A program made the translations under genes and the position numbers. This document shows, piece by piece, positions 1-12,000 of a DNA stretch of 64,000 nucleotides. The notes beneath the pieces are model-generated. The model was not told where the DNA came from. It was given only the letters and a program-made list of their open reading frames with translations, and did not search any database. The first letter of the stretch is position 1. Each line of letters opens with the position of its first letter. The DNA is from Callaeas wilsoni (lineage: Eukaryota; Chordata; Aves; Passeriformes; Callaeidae): positions 54,807 through 118,806 of the forward strand of contig VWPU01017712.1 in NCBI GenBank assembly GCA_013398955.1, given 5' to 3'.

Positions 1-70
1 AGCTCCCCAGCTCTGAAGTTGCCGCAAAATACCCCTGTATTATCCTGTTCCATCTCAAGACATACTGATA

Positions 71-342
71 GGACCTGAGGGAACAGCATGAAGCTGTGTT
101 GGAGGGGTTTAAGTTGGATGTCAGGAAAAGGTTCTTCCCCCAGAGGGTGTCGGGCACTGACCAGGCTCCCCAGGGAATGGGAGACATTCCCAACTCTGCC
201 AGAGCTCCAGGAGCATTTGAATAACACTGTCAGGCACAGGGTGGGATTGCTGGGGTGTCCTGTGTAGGGTCAGGAGTTGGACTTGAGAGGGTCCCTGTGG
301 GCCCCTTCCAGCTCAGGAGATTCAATGATCTGATGATCCCAT
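71..342 (+). mobile_element. CR1 LINE fragment (3' end)
   Basis: Recognised by the aggttcttcccccagagggt and agagctccaggagca boxes and the ttggacttga..ccttccagctcag..tgatctgatga 3' end. It is the same subfamily as 23653-23961 and, inverted, 18249-18572 and 35818-36060. Confidence 0.8.
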
Positions 343-1271
343 GGTATTGACATTTTGGAGAAAGCAGTCCTGAAAGCTGGAGTTGCCTCTTTCCTTTTTT
401 TTTAACCCAACCTCTCTTTTATGACATTCCCAATATACATTGGGATCTTTTGCTGGAGAAATGCACAGCATATTTTGCATCTAAGTATGTTAACCAAGAC
501 CATGAACACTATAGATTTTATAGAAACACTACATGAAGTACAGGCATTGAGGAAAAACAGCATGAACTGCAAAAAAATCACTCTCTTAAAATGTCTCAAA
601 TACACCAGTGTCTTTGGCTTAGTGAAGATTTGGGGCTGGTGACATCAAGTTGGAACTTAAAGTGTTCCCAGAGCCAGTATTCAATAAGTTTGGATTTTGA
701 CGTTTTTTAAGAGTCACCATAAAATTGCACCTCAGTGGCCATAACTCTTCTCTGTCAGACTGGTGAGTATTTTATGCACCATGAAAATTAAAATGGGGAA
801 TAAAACAGACCCTTCCAGCCATGGGCTGTGAAATAGATTAATAAAACATTGCTGGCTGAAACCTGAGAGGAAAAGTGCAGGGGTGAGACCACAGGCCAAA
901 AGGCCAAGCCAAACAAAGAGGATGGACACTACAGTGCAGAGACTTGCCAGGGTGGAAACTGATTGATCAAGTTCCTGGGAAGCTTTCAGGTGCCACAGCT
1001 TGCAGGGTGCAGAGCATGGTGCTCTGAACTAACTGGGGAAATACAAGACCTCAGCAGCCTCCAGTACCTGGTCTTTCCCATAATTATGTGCTGGATTTGT
1101 TTCCATTGAAGGGAAGCCTGGGGAAGAGGTGGCAATCCAGCTTCTTCGTTCATCTCAGTGGGTGGCATCACAACTCCTTCCCAGCTGACCTTCATGGCCA
1201 AAACTTTGGAAACAGGTCATCTGTGACATGGCTGTGTAGGACAGTGCTGTCATGAGGATTTCCAGCTCTGA

Positions 1272-1360
1272 GACACAGAATGGTTTATGTTGGAAAGGAC
1301 CTGAAAGAACATCTAGTTCCAAGCCCCTGCCAGGGGGAGGGAGGGACACCTTCCACTAGA
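1272..1360 (-). mobile_element. CR1 LINE 3' fragment
   Basis: Short and diverged. The inverted 3' end (cagaatggtttatgttggaa) is followed by gggacaccttccactag. Confidence 0.75.
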
Positions 1361-2950
1361 AGGAAGAGGAGAGAGAGCCTGGCAAGGAGTGCTGAGAGCA
1401 GACAGGGGCCAGCTGTGGGTCTCCAGATGCAGAATAGGATTTCGGTGCTGGATGGACTCCCTGCCCAGTGGCTTGGGGCTTCCACCTTGGGAAAGACTGG
1501 GAGAGAGCTGTTCTTGGAGGCTGACAACAGCTCTACTCCACTTCTCTGCTGTCATGTCCTGAGCCCCACACTTTTTCAAACAACTGACTTCATTTGCAAT
1601 GCAGATTCACACCCCAAACTTTTGATTTCCTTGCCTTAATTTCCCCAGAGAGATACATTTCGTAGCAGTCACATGTTTCAGAGTCCTTACACGTTTAATT
1701 GACTGAGAAGGGTAGCCATTCCACACGGTCCATGTAGAGCTTTGTTTCTCAATCACACATACCCAGGAGGCTGCAAAAAGCTTCCTAGAAGCCCTCTTGC
1801 AAAAACAATTGTGGGAGTGCGTGCTCAGGGAATTTACAAAGCACACTATTTACTCAGCTTCTCTTGAGCACTCCCGTGTTTAGCCACCTTCCCATTTAGA
1901 GACACAATAACATGATGACAACCCGATAACAATTCTCTGATAAGGTGCTTTATCATCAGGACATAAAACTGCTATGCTGGAAAATACAAATGGGCCCCTC
2001 TCCAGTCAGTAACGATGCAAGATATTTCAATGAAGGTGTAAAGCTGCAGTGTAATGTATCTGTGGTAATTGCATAGGGCTGTGGACACTGGGAGCCATTT
2101 CTTCCTGCCCGCAGCTGGAGGTCAGCATATGCCTGGAGCATGAGGTTGGATAGTCCTTTCATCGCAGCCAGTACATCTATGCTGCTGTCCACATCCATCT
2201 AAATGTCTAATAAAAAAACCCAACAGATACTGAGCTGTTTGCTTCAATAATATTCCACGGTATCCATCAGGATGATGGGGCATTACAGACCATTGCACAG
2301 ATGAAAGGGAAGCACCAGTTGAATAAAATCAGCCTCCCAGAGACTTAAAAACAAAGAGAGGAAGTTTCTGCAGGAGCTGTGGGTCATTAGCTCTATGCCA
2401 AGTAAGAAAAGGCTGTTAGCAAGGAGAAAGGGCGAGGTGACAATAAATATGGAGTGTGTTGTCACACACATAACCCTGTGCACAGCCCTGTCTGTGTCCT
2501 AAAAGGAGGTGAGGACCTTTGACCCAGGGAGGGCCATAGAGGAAACAGCAATAATGGTGATGGAATCCCTGTGTGTGTAGGGAGCTGGGGGTTTGAGCTC
2601 TGCCCGTGAGCAGGAGCCTGTGCTACAGCCTGGTGTTCCAGCTGGCAATCCCTGGAGAGTGCCCCAGAGCTTGAGCTACAGAGAGTTGCAACTCAACAGT
2701 TCCCTGACAGGCTGCCCCACTCCAAAACCGAGATATATTTTGAAAAGCCAGTTACATTCTGTTCCCTTCTCCAAGGATGTGTCCACGCACCTGTTCCCAT
2801 GACTCTGAGTATCCATTTACTTGTGGCCTTTGGAGCATAGTTCTCTTGGACCCACCAAACAGTCCTTCACTGCAGATGTCAAATCTTGTGCATCTCAGTC
2901 ATCCCTCAGGAGCCTCATCTGCCTTCTCACCAATTTCTCTCTTCCCCCAG

Positions 2951-3031
2951 GCATGAATGTTCTGGAGAGTTCCCCTTATGAGCCGTTCATCAGGGGCTTT
3001 GATTACGTCCGGCTGGCATCCATCACTGCAG
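2951..3031 (+). CDS. GFRA4: GFRA4 exon: linker between domains 1 and 2
   Basis: This 81-nt exon follows a cttcccccag acceptor and ends at a gtaggt donor. It starts with two bases of a split Gly codon, has 26 whole codons ([22 protein letters not shown]) and ends with one base. The SPYEP box aligns with the segment after domain 1 in GFRA1 and GFRA2. Its intact phase implies an upstream domain-1 exon. Confidence 0.92.
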
Positions 3032-6000
3032 GTAGGTGGGTGGGAAACGCTCTGGCACCTCCTGGCGCAGGGAGGGAGGGAACGGGCTGTGGGCCCAAGC
3101 GCTGCAGACAGGCAGGTCCTTTGTGCTCCTTGTGAGCATTGCGTGGATCACGTCTAGCCGTGGCTTTGCCGAGGAGCTGCCTCTGATTCCTGTGCTAAAC
3201 TGTTACGTGTTCTAGGAAAAATCACTTGTGATTTTTGTCTTTTGGCTGTTTCATGTCGATACCATGAAGGACTGGGACTTAGAGATGTGGTACAAAGACC
3301 CCTTCCAATGACCCGTCCCAGGCAGACTCATTCTCTATAGCAGGTGGATGATCTGTTCCATGCAAACGCCTCATCAAACAGGAGCTGCTTGGGTGTTGTT
3401 AGGTTTGAGAAGGTGCTTCCACATCAGTCACAGGATCAAACTCTGCAGGAAAAAATCAACAAGGATGTGTTGATCCCAGCCACAGCCTTTAGCCACCTGC
3501 CCTGAGGGCAACCTCAGGACCCAGAGCCGTGTTCTGCTGTGCATCGTAATCCTGTTAACAGCTGAGCAGAGCAGCCTGACACCTTTTAACGCTGCGAGGG
3601 CTCAGCAGGTCAAAGGGCAGTGTGGCCGCCAATAACCCATCCATCACCAATGGCACAGCTGCCACCACAACCAGCCTGTGCACCACAGCCGTGGGGAAGC
3701 TTTACCAAGAGTGGGTTTTTTACCAAACTACCTGTCTGGGAGCAGGTAATGTGCTCCTCCTGTGCCTCTGGCACATGTTCCCAAACAGCTTTTCCAAATG
3801 TGTGCCTTGCTCTGGGGTGACATCCACAGCTGGAGTGCACCCAGGAGAGGAAGGAGCAGCTTGTCCCTGCAGCTGGTGAATGTCTGCAGTCCTCCCATGG
3901 CCAGGAACTTGTTGGGTAAAAATGTCCAGCCCTGGACAAGTGGAGCAGAGGGGGTGGGAGCTGCTCCCTGGCCTCGCTCTTGCTGACTCCACCTGGTGGA
4001 TCGGTGCATGGACAGGGAATTTTCTTTGCTGGGTCATGATTTTCTTTACTGGAGTTTTTCCCCTTCTGCTGAGTCCTAGAAAGCTTCAGAGCATGGGAAG
4101 ATCTAGGGATGGGGATTTTTATGCATGGTTAGCACACTCTCAGGTTTTTAAAGCAAATTGAAATAGGTTGTGCAGCAAAGAGAATGGGCCCAGAGCAGCA
4201 GGGATTCTTCAGAAGACTTGGATCCACTTAGGGACATGAAATTTCTTAACCTTTTTGTCCTTATTTATACTAATCAAAATCTTCTCTAACATCACTTACG
4301 ACCTGCTGCCCTCTGCCTATCCAGTGTCCAGGGTCGTATGGTCAACACTGCCAAAGGACCCTCTTTCAAATCTACCTGAAATAAATCCCAAGAACTTGTT
4401 GAAACGTAAGATGCCCCTGTAACCATAGGCTAAGTGAAAGCAACAGGTATATTAAACGAAATTTTACATAAACAATATATGGCCACTACTAAAACTGTAC
4501 AAATGGAACCATATCCCTCCACTCTAATTGTAGCAGTGATTTAAAAAGCACATCCGCTGGTGTTGCGTGGGAAGAGGAGAAAATCAAGCATGTTCCCTGT
4601 GATTTATTGGCTGAATGGGTAATGAAACCCTTCCAAGTAACTGTTTCCTACACATTAGCTGGCGGCTCCCCAGCATAAACCAATGCTCTGACAATATTCA
4701 TCTCTGGGCGCTTTTAAAGGGAAGTATTTAGTGATGGGAACACACCAAGCAAAACTTTCACCCATCATAAAATAACTGAAAAACTTGGAATTTTACTTCC
4801 AGCTCACTGTAAGCAGCGGAGGCAACAGGAAGGGAAAAATAAGTGCAGGGAGAAGGAGCATCTGATAAAGTTAGGGAAAAAAAGGAGGGTAGCCAGCTCT
4901 GAAGTGCTCAGTGAGACTGTCAATGTTTTAACACTTGTCAGCAGTGACTGGCTGGTTTTAACTCCCAGTCAAAGACAGGGCTTGACTCTGCATTGGGAAT
5001 TTATCATTCTGGGGATTTTTCCTCAGTGGAAAAATCTTTCTCTGTTGGGGAGAAAGTCCTGGTGTGCTGCAGGTCATGATTTTAATTCAGGGAGGCGAAA
5101 ACCAGATTCAAATTAATTTTATCTCTCAAGCTTGAAGATCCCTTGTCTTATCTGTTTGATCAGACACAGTCTGATGTTTCCACTGACTCCTGCGAGGGAC
5201 TCTGTAGCATTTTTCCCCTCTATAAAACAGACCCCCACCAACCTTTGAAATAGCCCTACAACCAGTGTTAGACAAATACCTTTCCCTCTTCCTTTTCCCC
5301 ATATTTACAGAGAAAGCATATAAACTCGTGAGATCCTTACTTTCCCACTGAAGACGCTGTTTTTCCCATCCATCACTACAGTTTTTCCTTTATTTTCCTG
5401 ACCTTTCCCCTTGCTGCAGTTTTCCTCCACCTTCCCTGCATCCCACAGCACACTTCTGCTCCCCCACCCAGACTGGGACATTCTCTCTCCTCTTGTGTAA
5501 GAGGGTGGAAATGCAGAGTGATTTTGCTGAAGTCAGCGAAGGGTGACCCTGCGAAGGGTGTGGGGAGAGACCCACGTGCGCTTACATGCAGGCAGCATCG
5601 GCTCCCAGGGACACAAAGCTCGGTGGTACCTCCGATCCCACCCTGTGAAGGCACTGCCGCTACCCAGGACGTGGGGATGCTGGGTGGGAATGGTCTGGAT
5701 GGGGCACATTGCGACCCAGACAGGTCTCACTTAGGTGGGCAGATCCTGGGGTGAACAAAGCAGAGCTGCTGCCAAAGCCAGCCATGACCCTCCAGAGGCC
5801 TGAAGGAACTCCCTGTCCAGGGCAGTGAGTCTGAGGTGCCAGGAATTAGTGCAGACCACGCATGTACCAGAGAGCCAGCTTTGCCACTGACTCAGTCTTT
5901 GATCTTGAGCAACTTGTGGAAACAGAAGGTCTGTTAGTGGAGATCCCAACACTTGAGTGGATCCACTCATGGCCATAAGTAGATACACTTTCTAATGCCT

Positions 6001-9000
6001 GCTGTCTTTCAGGCCTCAGACTGGTTAATTTGCATTAGTAAAGTGTTACCAGATGCCCAGATTAAAGCATATTATTATTATTTATTATTATTTAATACAC
6101 GAGCTTGGTGAAGTGAGCTCTGAGGGGTGAAGTCTGGTATGTGACTGTGGCACTTCTTGGGAAAGGATGAGTATGGAAAGGGGATTTGGTCCTACCAGGA
6201 CACAGAGAGCAAACCTGTACTTCACCCCGGCCGCTGCCTGCCTGGAGCGGGGGTGGTCTCACCGAGGTGGCCACGGATGGGAGCAGGGTGGGGGTGAAGC
6301 TGCCGGTGGGAAGGTCAGCACAAAACCGCCTCACCTTGTCCCCCCACCCCTCAGGGTCTGAGAATGAGGTGACACAGGTGAACCGGTGTCTGGACGCGGC
6401 CAAAGCCTGCAACGTGGATGAGATGTGCCAGCGGCTGCGGACGGAGTACGTCTCCTTCTGCATCCGGCGCCTGGCCCGGGCCGACACCTGCAACCGCTCC
6501 AAGTGCCACAAGGCTCTGCGCAAGTTCTTCGACCGCGTGCCCCCGGAGTACACCCACGAGCTGCTCTTCTGCCCCTGCGACGACACGGCCTGTGCCGAGC
6601 GCCGGCGGCAGACCATCGTCCCGGCCTGCTCCTACGAGTCCAAGGACAAGCCCAACTGCCTGGCGCCTCTGGATTCCTGCCGGGAAAACTACGTCTGCAG
6701 GTAGTGCTCGCACGCGGGGCGGTGCACAGGGACAGCCGTCCCTTGGCAAGGCTGCATCCACGGGGGACAGCGCTGTGAGCGGAGCCAGCGCTCCCACCTG
6801 CCGGCTCCTCCCGGGGTGCACCGTCCCACCACAACCCACTGACTCATGGCCCTTCCCATGGCCCGTGCCCTTGTGTCCGACAGAACGTGTTAACACACAG
6901 AAGGAGATGTGAGATGATCATGCCGAAGGTTTTTAGACATTTTCTATGGATTTTTGGCTTTGGCCCTAGAGAAAGACCCACTATGGAAACAGTTCCAGGA
7001 GAGTGCAGGCTAAGCAGGAATATGGGGGAGGGGTCCTTACAGCCACTTTCACCAGTCCATCTCCCTCACTGTCCTTCTTCCCCAGCTCACAGCATCCACA
7101 AGGAGCACCCAAGGTATCCTGACAGCCACAGACATTTGTGCAGGCACTTGTGAAGGCCTTTAAACCATGTCATGTTTGTTTGCTTGTTTAATTAGAAAAG
7201 TTGATCTATATCTATATATACACCATATATATATATATATATATACCCATCTGCTGCAAGGCTGAGTGTTGGAGAGACCGTATAGCACCTTCCAATACCT
7301 AAAAGGAGCCTACAAGAGAGCAGGAGAGGGACTTTGGACAAGAGCAAGAAGTGACAGAACAAGAGGGAGTGGCTTGAAACTGAAGGAGAGTAGATTTAGA
7401 TGAGATGTTGGGAAGTAATTCTTGGCTGTGAGGGAGGGGAGGCCCTGGCACAGGGTGCCCAGAGCAGCGGTGGTTGCCCCTGGATCCCTGGAAGTGTCCA
7501 AGGCCAGGTTGGATGGGGCTTGGAGCAGCCTGGGACAGTGGGAGGTGTCCCTGCCCATGGCAGGGGGTGGAACGAGGTGATTTTTAGGTCTCTTCCAACC
7601 CAAATCATTCTTGGCTCTGTGATTCAGTGATCCTATGTTTTGGTGATTGCAACAGGAGTCTCAGAGTCACAGTGCCATTCCAGATCCACTGCAGAGTCTG
7701 TGGCTAGCCTGGTTTGCTCCTCTGTTTCCAGTCACACACACACAGACCCATCCCATGTGCACACTGACAGCAGAAGCCCTTCAGTGCTTTTCCTTCATCT
7801 GTACCATTTTCATCCCCCTGTTTCTCAAAAAGTCTTTGATACTCCAGAGGATCAATCCACACAGAGCTCTTGGGAGCAGAGCCCACCCAGCAGTGAGAGA
7901 TGTAAGACAATAACACCAAATGGGGGCCCCAGCCCAGTGCCCTGCGTGCAGCTGGGGCATGAGCAGACACCTGGGGAAGAGCACAAGAACAAGTGTAGGA
8001 CACACCTCCCTGTATTGTCCCAGTCTCTAATTGCTGTGGGGTTTGGGACTTCCTGAGCTGTCATCTTTTAATTACAATAAAAATATTATGTATTTTCACA
8101 AAGGAAGGTGAGAGCAGCAGCATCCTCTTGGAAGCACGGAAGTACAAATACCCTCGCCACTCTGCACCCCAGAAACATGGAGGCAGGAGAACAGCTAACT
8201 ATGCAGAAGTAGACTCTGAAAGATGCAAAGCCCCTGGGCTGACCAGGCCCTGCCCAGATGCTGTCCCCTGGCTACCCAGGGGATCCCAAATGGATGGGTA
8301 CTGCCCTCTCCCTGACATGACAAGAGGGCCCAGTGGGGAGGAAGAGGTTCAAAGGGGAGAGTGTTCCTCCCCAGGAGACTGGAAACTATTTCCTGCAAGC
8401 AGCACAACTGTTAATTATCTGGTCCCCTGCTCTCTGAATATGTAATATAAAATATCCTCTAGAGACACAGAGGGAGCAAGAGGTTGACATGTGACCTGGT
8501 CAAAGCCAGCAGTGCAGAATCCACAAGGAGAGCCAGGAATAAATCATAAAGAAATGGAGTGAAACACTCCAAGTCTTACCCTGTCTGCGCTGCAGCTCCT
8601 GCACAGCTCTAACCCTTTGAACTTCCCAGCTCAGAGGGCTGGGTTCTACTAACATGGATTAAATAAAATCTGCATTCAGTATCTCCCTTCTCTAAATCTC
8701 TAAACAATGCAGCAAGTTTTGGAAAAAAAGATTTTGCCTGTCCGTATTACAGGAGAAAAGGGTTGGTATGGGGCAAATATGGGAACAAAGATGAGAAAAA
8801 AGAGAAGACTAGTGTGTAGGGGAGAAGTGTGCTGGAAAGTGCAAATTGGAATGCTGGCACTGACCAGGAGCAGGAACAACATGTCTGGAAGAGAGAGGAT
8901 GTCTGGGAGGAGCAACATGCTCAGTTTTTCTGAGATTGCCCAGGCAGGGTAAACATTTGAGGTTCTCAGTTCACAGCTCAGCCAGTGCAGGTTGTCACAT

Positions 9001-12000
9001 AAAGAACCCTCCCTTGAAGTGTTGTCAGTGCTGGTGCTTCCTGGAGTTTCCTAAGCAGCTCAAGTGCCATGTGAAATCCCTTCCTGCCTGGCCACAGAAG
9101 GAATGTCGAGATGGATCTGGATCTCCAGCTGTTTGCTCTGTCCTGAAAGCCCCATGTTGATGCCTCAGATATCCTACGATCTCCAAATCCCACCTTGTGC
9201 CAAGAGCTGACTCGTGCCTAAAGAATTACATGGCAAATAACTGGTTGGCAGAATGATTTGCCTGCTCCACAGGCTCCAGACAGTCCTTCTCCTGAGAACG
9301 GGCATCTGCAGAAGAGGATGGGGCAGCAGCCTTGGTGATGGGTAGAACACTACATATCTGAATCTTTGGACATTTCCTTTGATCTGAGATGATCTCAGCT
9401 GAATTTAGAGTCTTTAGAGAGAGAAACTGGACCAGAGCAACTCTCTGTTTCTTCAAATCAGACTAAAAATGAAGGTTGGGGTCTTTAGGCAAAGTTACTA
9501 CCCAAAAGATAGAAAATGGCAACACAGACTGGTTTCCTTCCTAGAAACAACTCTTCCCTCAAAAACCAACCTCACACAATGGAAAATAAACATTTCTTCC
9601 AAGACTGGACTTTTCTTGCAGTCCTGGAGGAAGCCTATAAAACATTAACTGCAGAACCTGTTCAAAACCTCTTCCTGGGTTTGTTCGGGGGCAGGAGATT
9701 GTAAAAAGAGTTTGTTCAAACTGTTTGAACAATGCCTACAGCAGCATTTTGCAAACGCGTTCACTTCTGTGAACACCAGCAGTGTGCTGTTACATCCCCT
9801 TTTGCCCCAGTTCCCTGTGGTAATATGTCCCATTTTGTGCTCTGGCTCCACCAGGTCGCGTTACGCAGAATTCCAGTTCAACTGCCAGCCATCCCCCCAG
9901 GCTGCGAGTGGCTGCCGCAGGGACAGCTACGCTGCCTGTCTGCTGGCCTACACCGGCATCATCGGTAAGAGGCTGCCTCCTTCCCCCGGGCTGCTTCCCA
10001 GTTTGGGTGGGAAATGTCTCCTCCGGGTGGGAAATGTCTCCTCTTACCCTGGCTGTGAGGACCGTAAGGTGGAGAGTTGATATCTCAGGGACATCATAGA
10101 ATCATGGAATGGTTTGGGTTGGAAGGGACCTGTAAAGCCCATCTCATTCCAACCCTCTGCCATGGGCAGGGACACCTTTCACTAGACCAGGCTGCTCCAA
10201 GCCCCATCCAACCTGGTGCTGGTCTTTCTCCCTTCAGTGACATGACTAAGCCATGGGTATGGGGTAACTTTAGGCTGGCTGCAGTGGGGGGAGAAAAGCC
10301 ATGGGCTACTGCAAGGTTCAGGCTTCTCTCTCTGGTGGAAATAGGTGGGCTGTCCCAGGATGTCTGCTCTGTCAGGGATTCCCTGATGTCATCACCAATG
10401 ATGCCACTGGAAATCACCATCCACTGCCACTTTTCCAATTTCAAAGGGTGTCAGACTGGGGGTTCAGATGCTGCAGAGCCCGGTTGGCAGGAGTTGGCAC
10501 AGGGACAGAGAAGAGTCCAAAGAGAAGTGCTAGTGGCCTTTGGACCAAGTCTATCTGGATGGATGAGATAGACTGACATTTTTGGGCCAACAGTTCATTC
10601 TGTTTTAATCCTTCATTCTGGAGATTGAGATTGGCTTTTTCAGTGACAGCTTGGAAACCTTTACACACGTTCACATACAGTTTTTGAATGCTCAGCCTGG
10701 AGAATAAAAGGCTTCGAGAACACCTTAGAGTCCCTTCCAGGGCCTAAAGTGGCTCCAAGAGAGTTGGAGAGGGACATGGGACAAGGGCCTGGAGTGCCCG
10801 AACAAGGAGGAATGGCTTCCCACTGCCAGAGGAGAGGGTTAGATGGGATATTGAGAAGGAATTCCTGGCTGTGAGGGTGCTGAGGCCCTGGCACAGGGTG
10901 CCCAGGGAAGCGGTGGCTGCCCCATCCCTGGGAGTGTCCAAGGCCGGGTCGGAAGGGGCTTGGAGCAGCCTGGGACAGTGGAAGGTGTCCCTGCCCATGG
11001 CAGGGAGTAGGACTGGATGGGCTTTACAGTCCATTCCAACTGAAACCATTCCGTGATTCTCTGAATGTTATTAGGGAATCTGAATTCCCAGAAACTGCCC
11101 GTTCCTTGGACTGGTAGCACATTTTAATTGACTGAAGGCTTTGGTGCTGGTGGTGTGACCAAAAGGGTTGTGACTGCTCCTCTTCTCCTCCCTGGGAGCA
11201 AACCAGACCCATGACCTCAGCACTTCAAGGGTCTTGCTGCTGTCATGGAGGGGCTTGGCCGAGGCAGCGTAAGCCAGGCGAGCAGCGAGAGGGATGTCAC
11301 TGAGCCTTGCTGAGGTACCTGCCCTGCGGTAACACTTGTCCGTCGGTCCTGGCAGGCAGCCCCATCACCCCCAACTACATTGACAACTCAACGTCCAGCA
11401 TAGCTCCCTGGTGCACCTGCAACGCCAGCGGGAACCGGCAGGAAGAGTGTGAGAGCTTCCTGCACCTCTTCACCAACAACATCTGTCTCCGTAAGTGTCT
11501 GTAGGCGTTGCTGCACGCTGATGAGGCTTCTTGTGGACAGAGGCATGGAGATGCTATGGTCCTCTAGAGTCTGTAGGTGTCCAGCTCCCTGTGTTACCAA
11601 CAAAGGAGCTCAAGAGCCTCAGGCATCCCTTTGGGTGATGCAGAGTAAGAGGCTGGGAAAGAGCTGCTTCCCCCTGCCCTGACAACCCTTTTCTTCATCT
11701 TTCCCACAAAAGAAAATGCCATTCAGGCCTTTGGTAATGGGACTCACCTGAACACAGCCGTGGCCCCGTCCATCCCCCCCACCACACAGATGTACAAGCA
11801 GGAGCGAAATGCCAACAGAGCTGTGGCGACTCTCAGAGAGAACAGCTTGGAGCACCTGCAGCCCACCAAGGTAGGAGAGGGCGGGCCTGGCCCGGAGAGA
11901 CGATCAGCCGTGTCTGTGCCTCCCGCAGCCTCCTCACCTCAACCCCTTCTTCCACCTGAGTCATTTCAGTCACATGCAGACATCCAACCTCCACCTCCTG

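Larger units (their letters stand above)
1..2950 (+). other. GFRA4 intron, 5' flank of window
   Basis: This is read as intron because the first visible exon is internal (acceptor side, split codon). Apart from CR1 fragments at 71-342 and 1272-1360 it is unique sequence. I found no domain-1-like cysteine-rich frame in it. Confidence 0.7.
6701..9854 (+). other. GFRA4 intron
   Basis: This 3.15-kb intron holds a TA microsatellite at 7206-7246, a sense CR1 at 7280-7636 and a 21-nt palindrome at 9712-9732. Nothing else is recognised. Confidence 0.8.
9965..11355 (+). other. GFRA4 intron
   Basis: This 1.4-kb intron has a 20-bp tandem duplication at 10005-10044 just after the donor and two CR1 copies, antisense at 10095-10217 and sense at 10691-11066. 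Confidence 0.8.

Noticed and set aside
1..2950. GFRA4 domain-1 or signal-peptide exon inside the window
   Set aside because: No plus-strand frame here shows the domain-1 cysteine pattern or a signal peptide next to splice sites.
6092..6896. Several long antisense frames opposite the GFRA4 domain-2 exon
   Set aside because: They are shadows caused by the high GC content of the real exon. The plus strand has the GFRA signature and correct splice sites.
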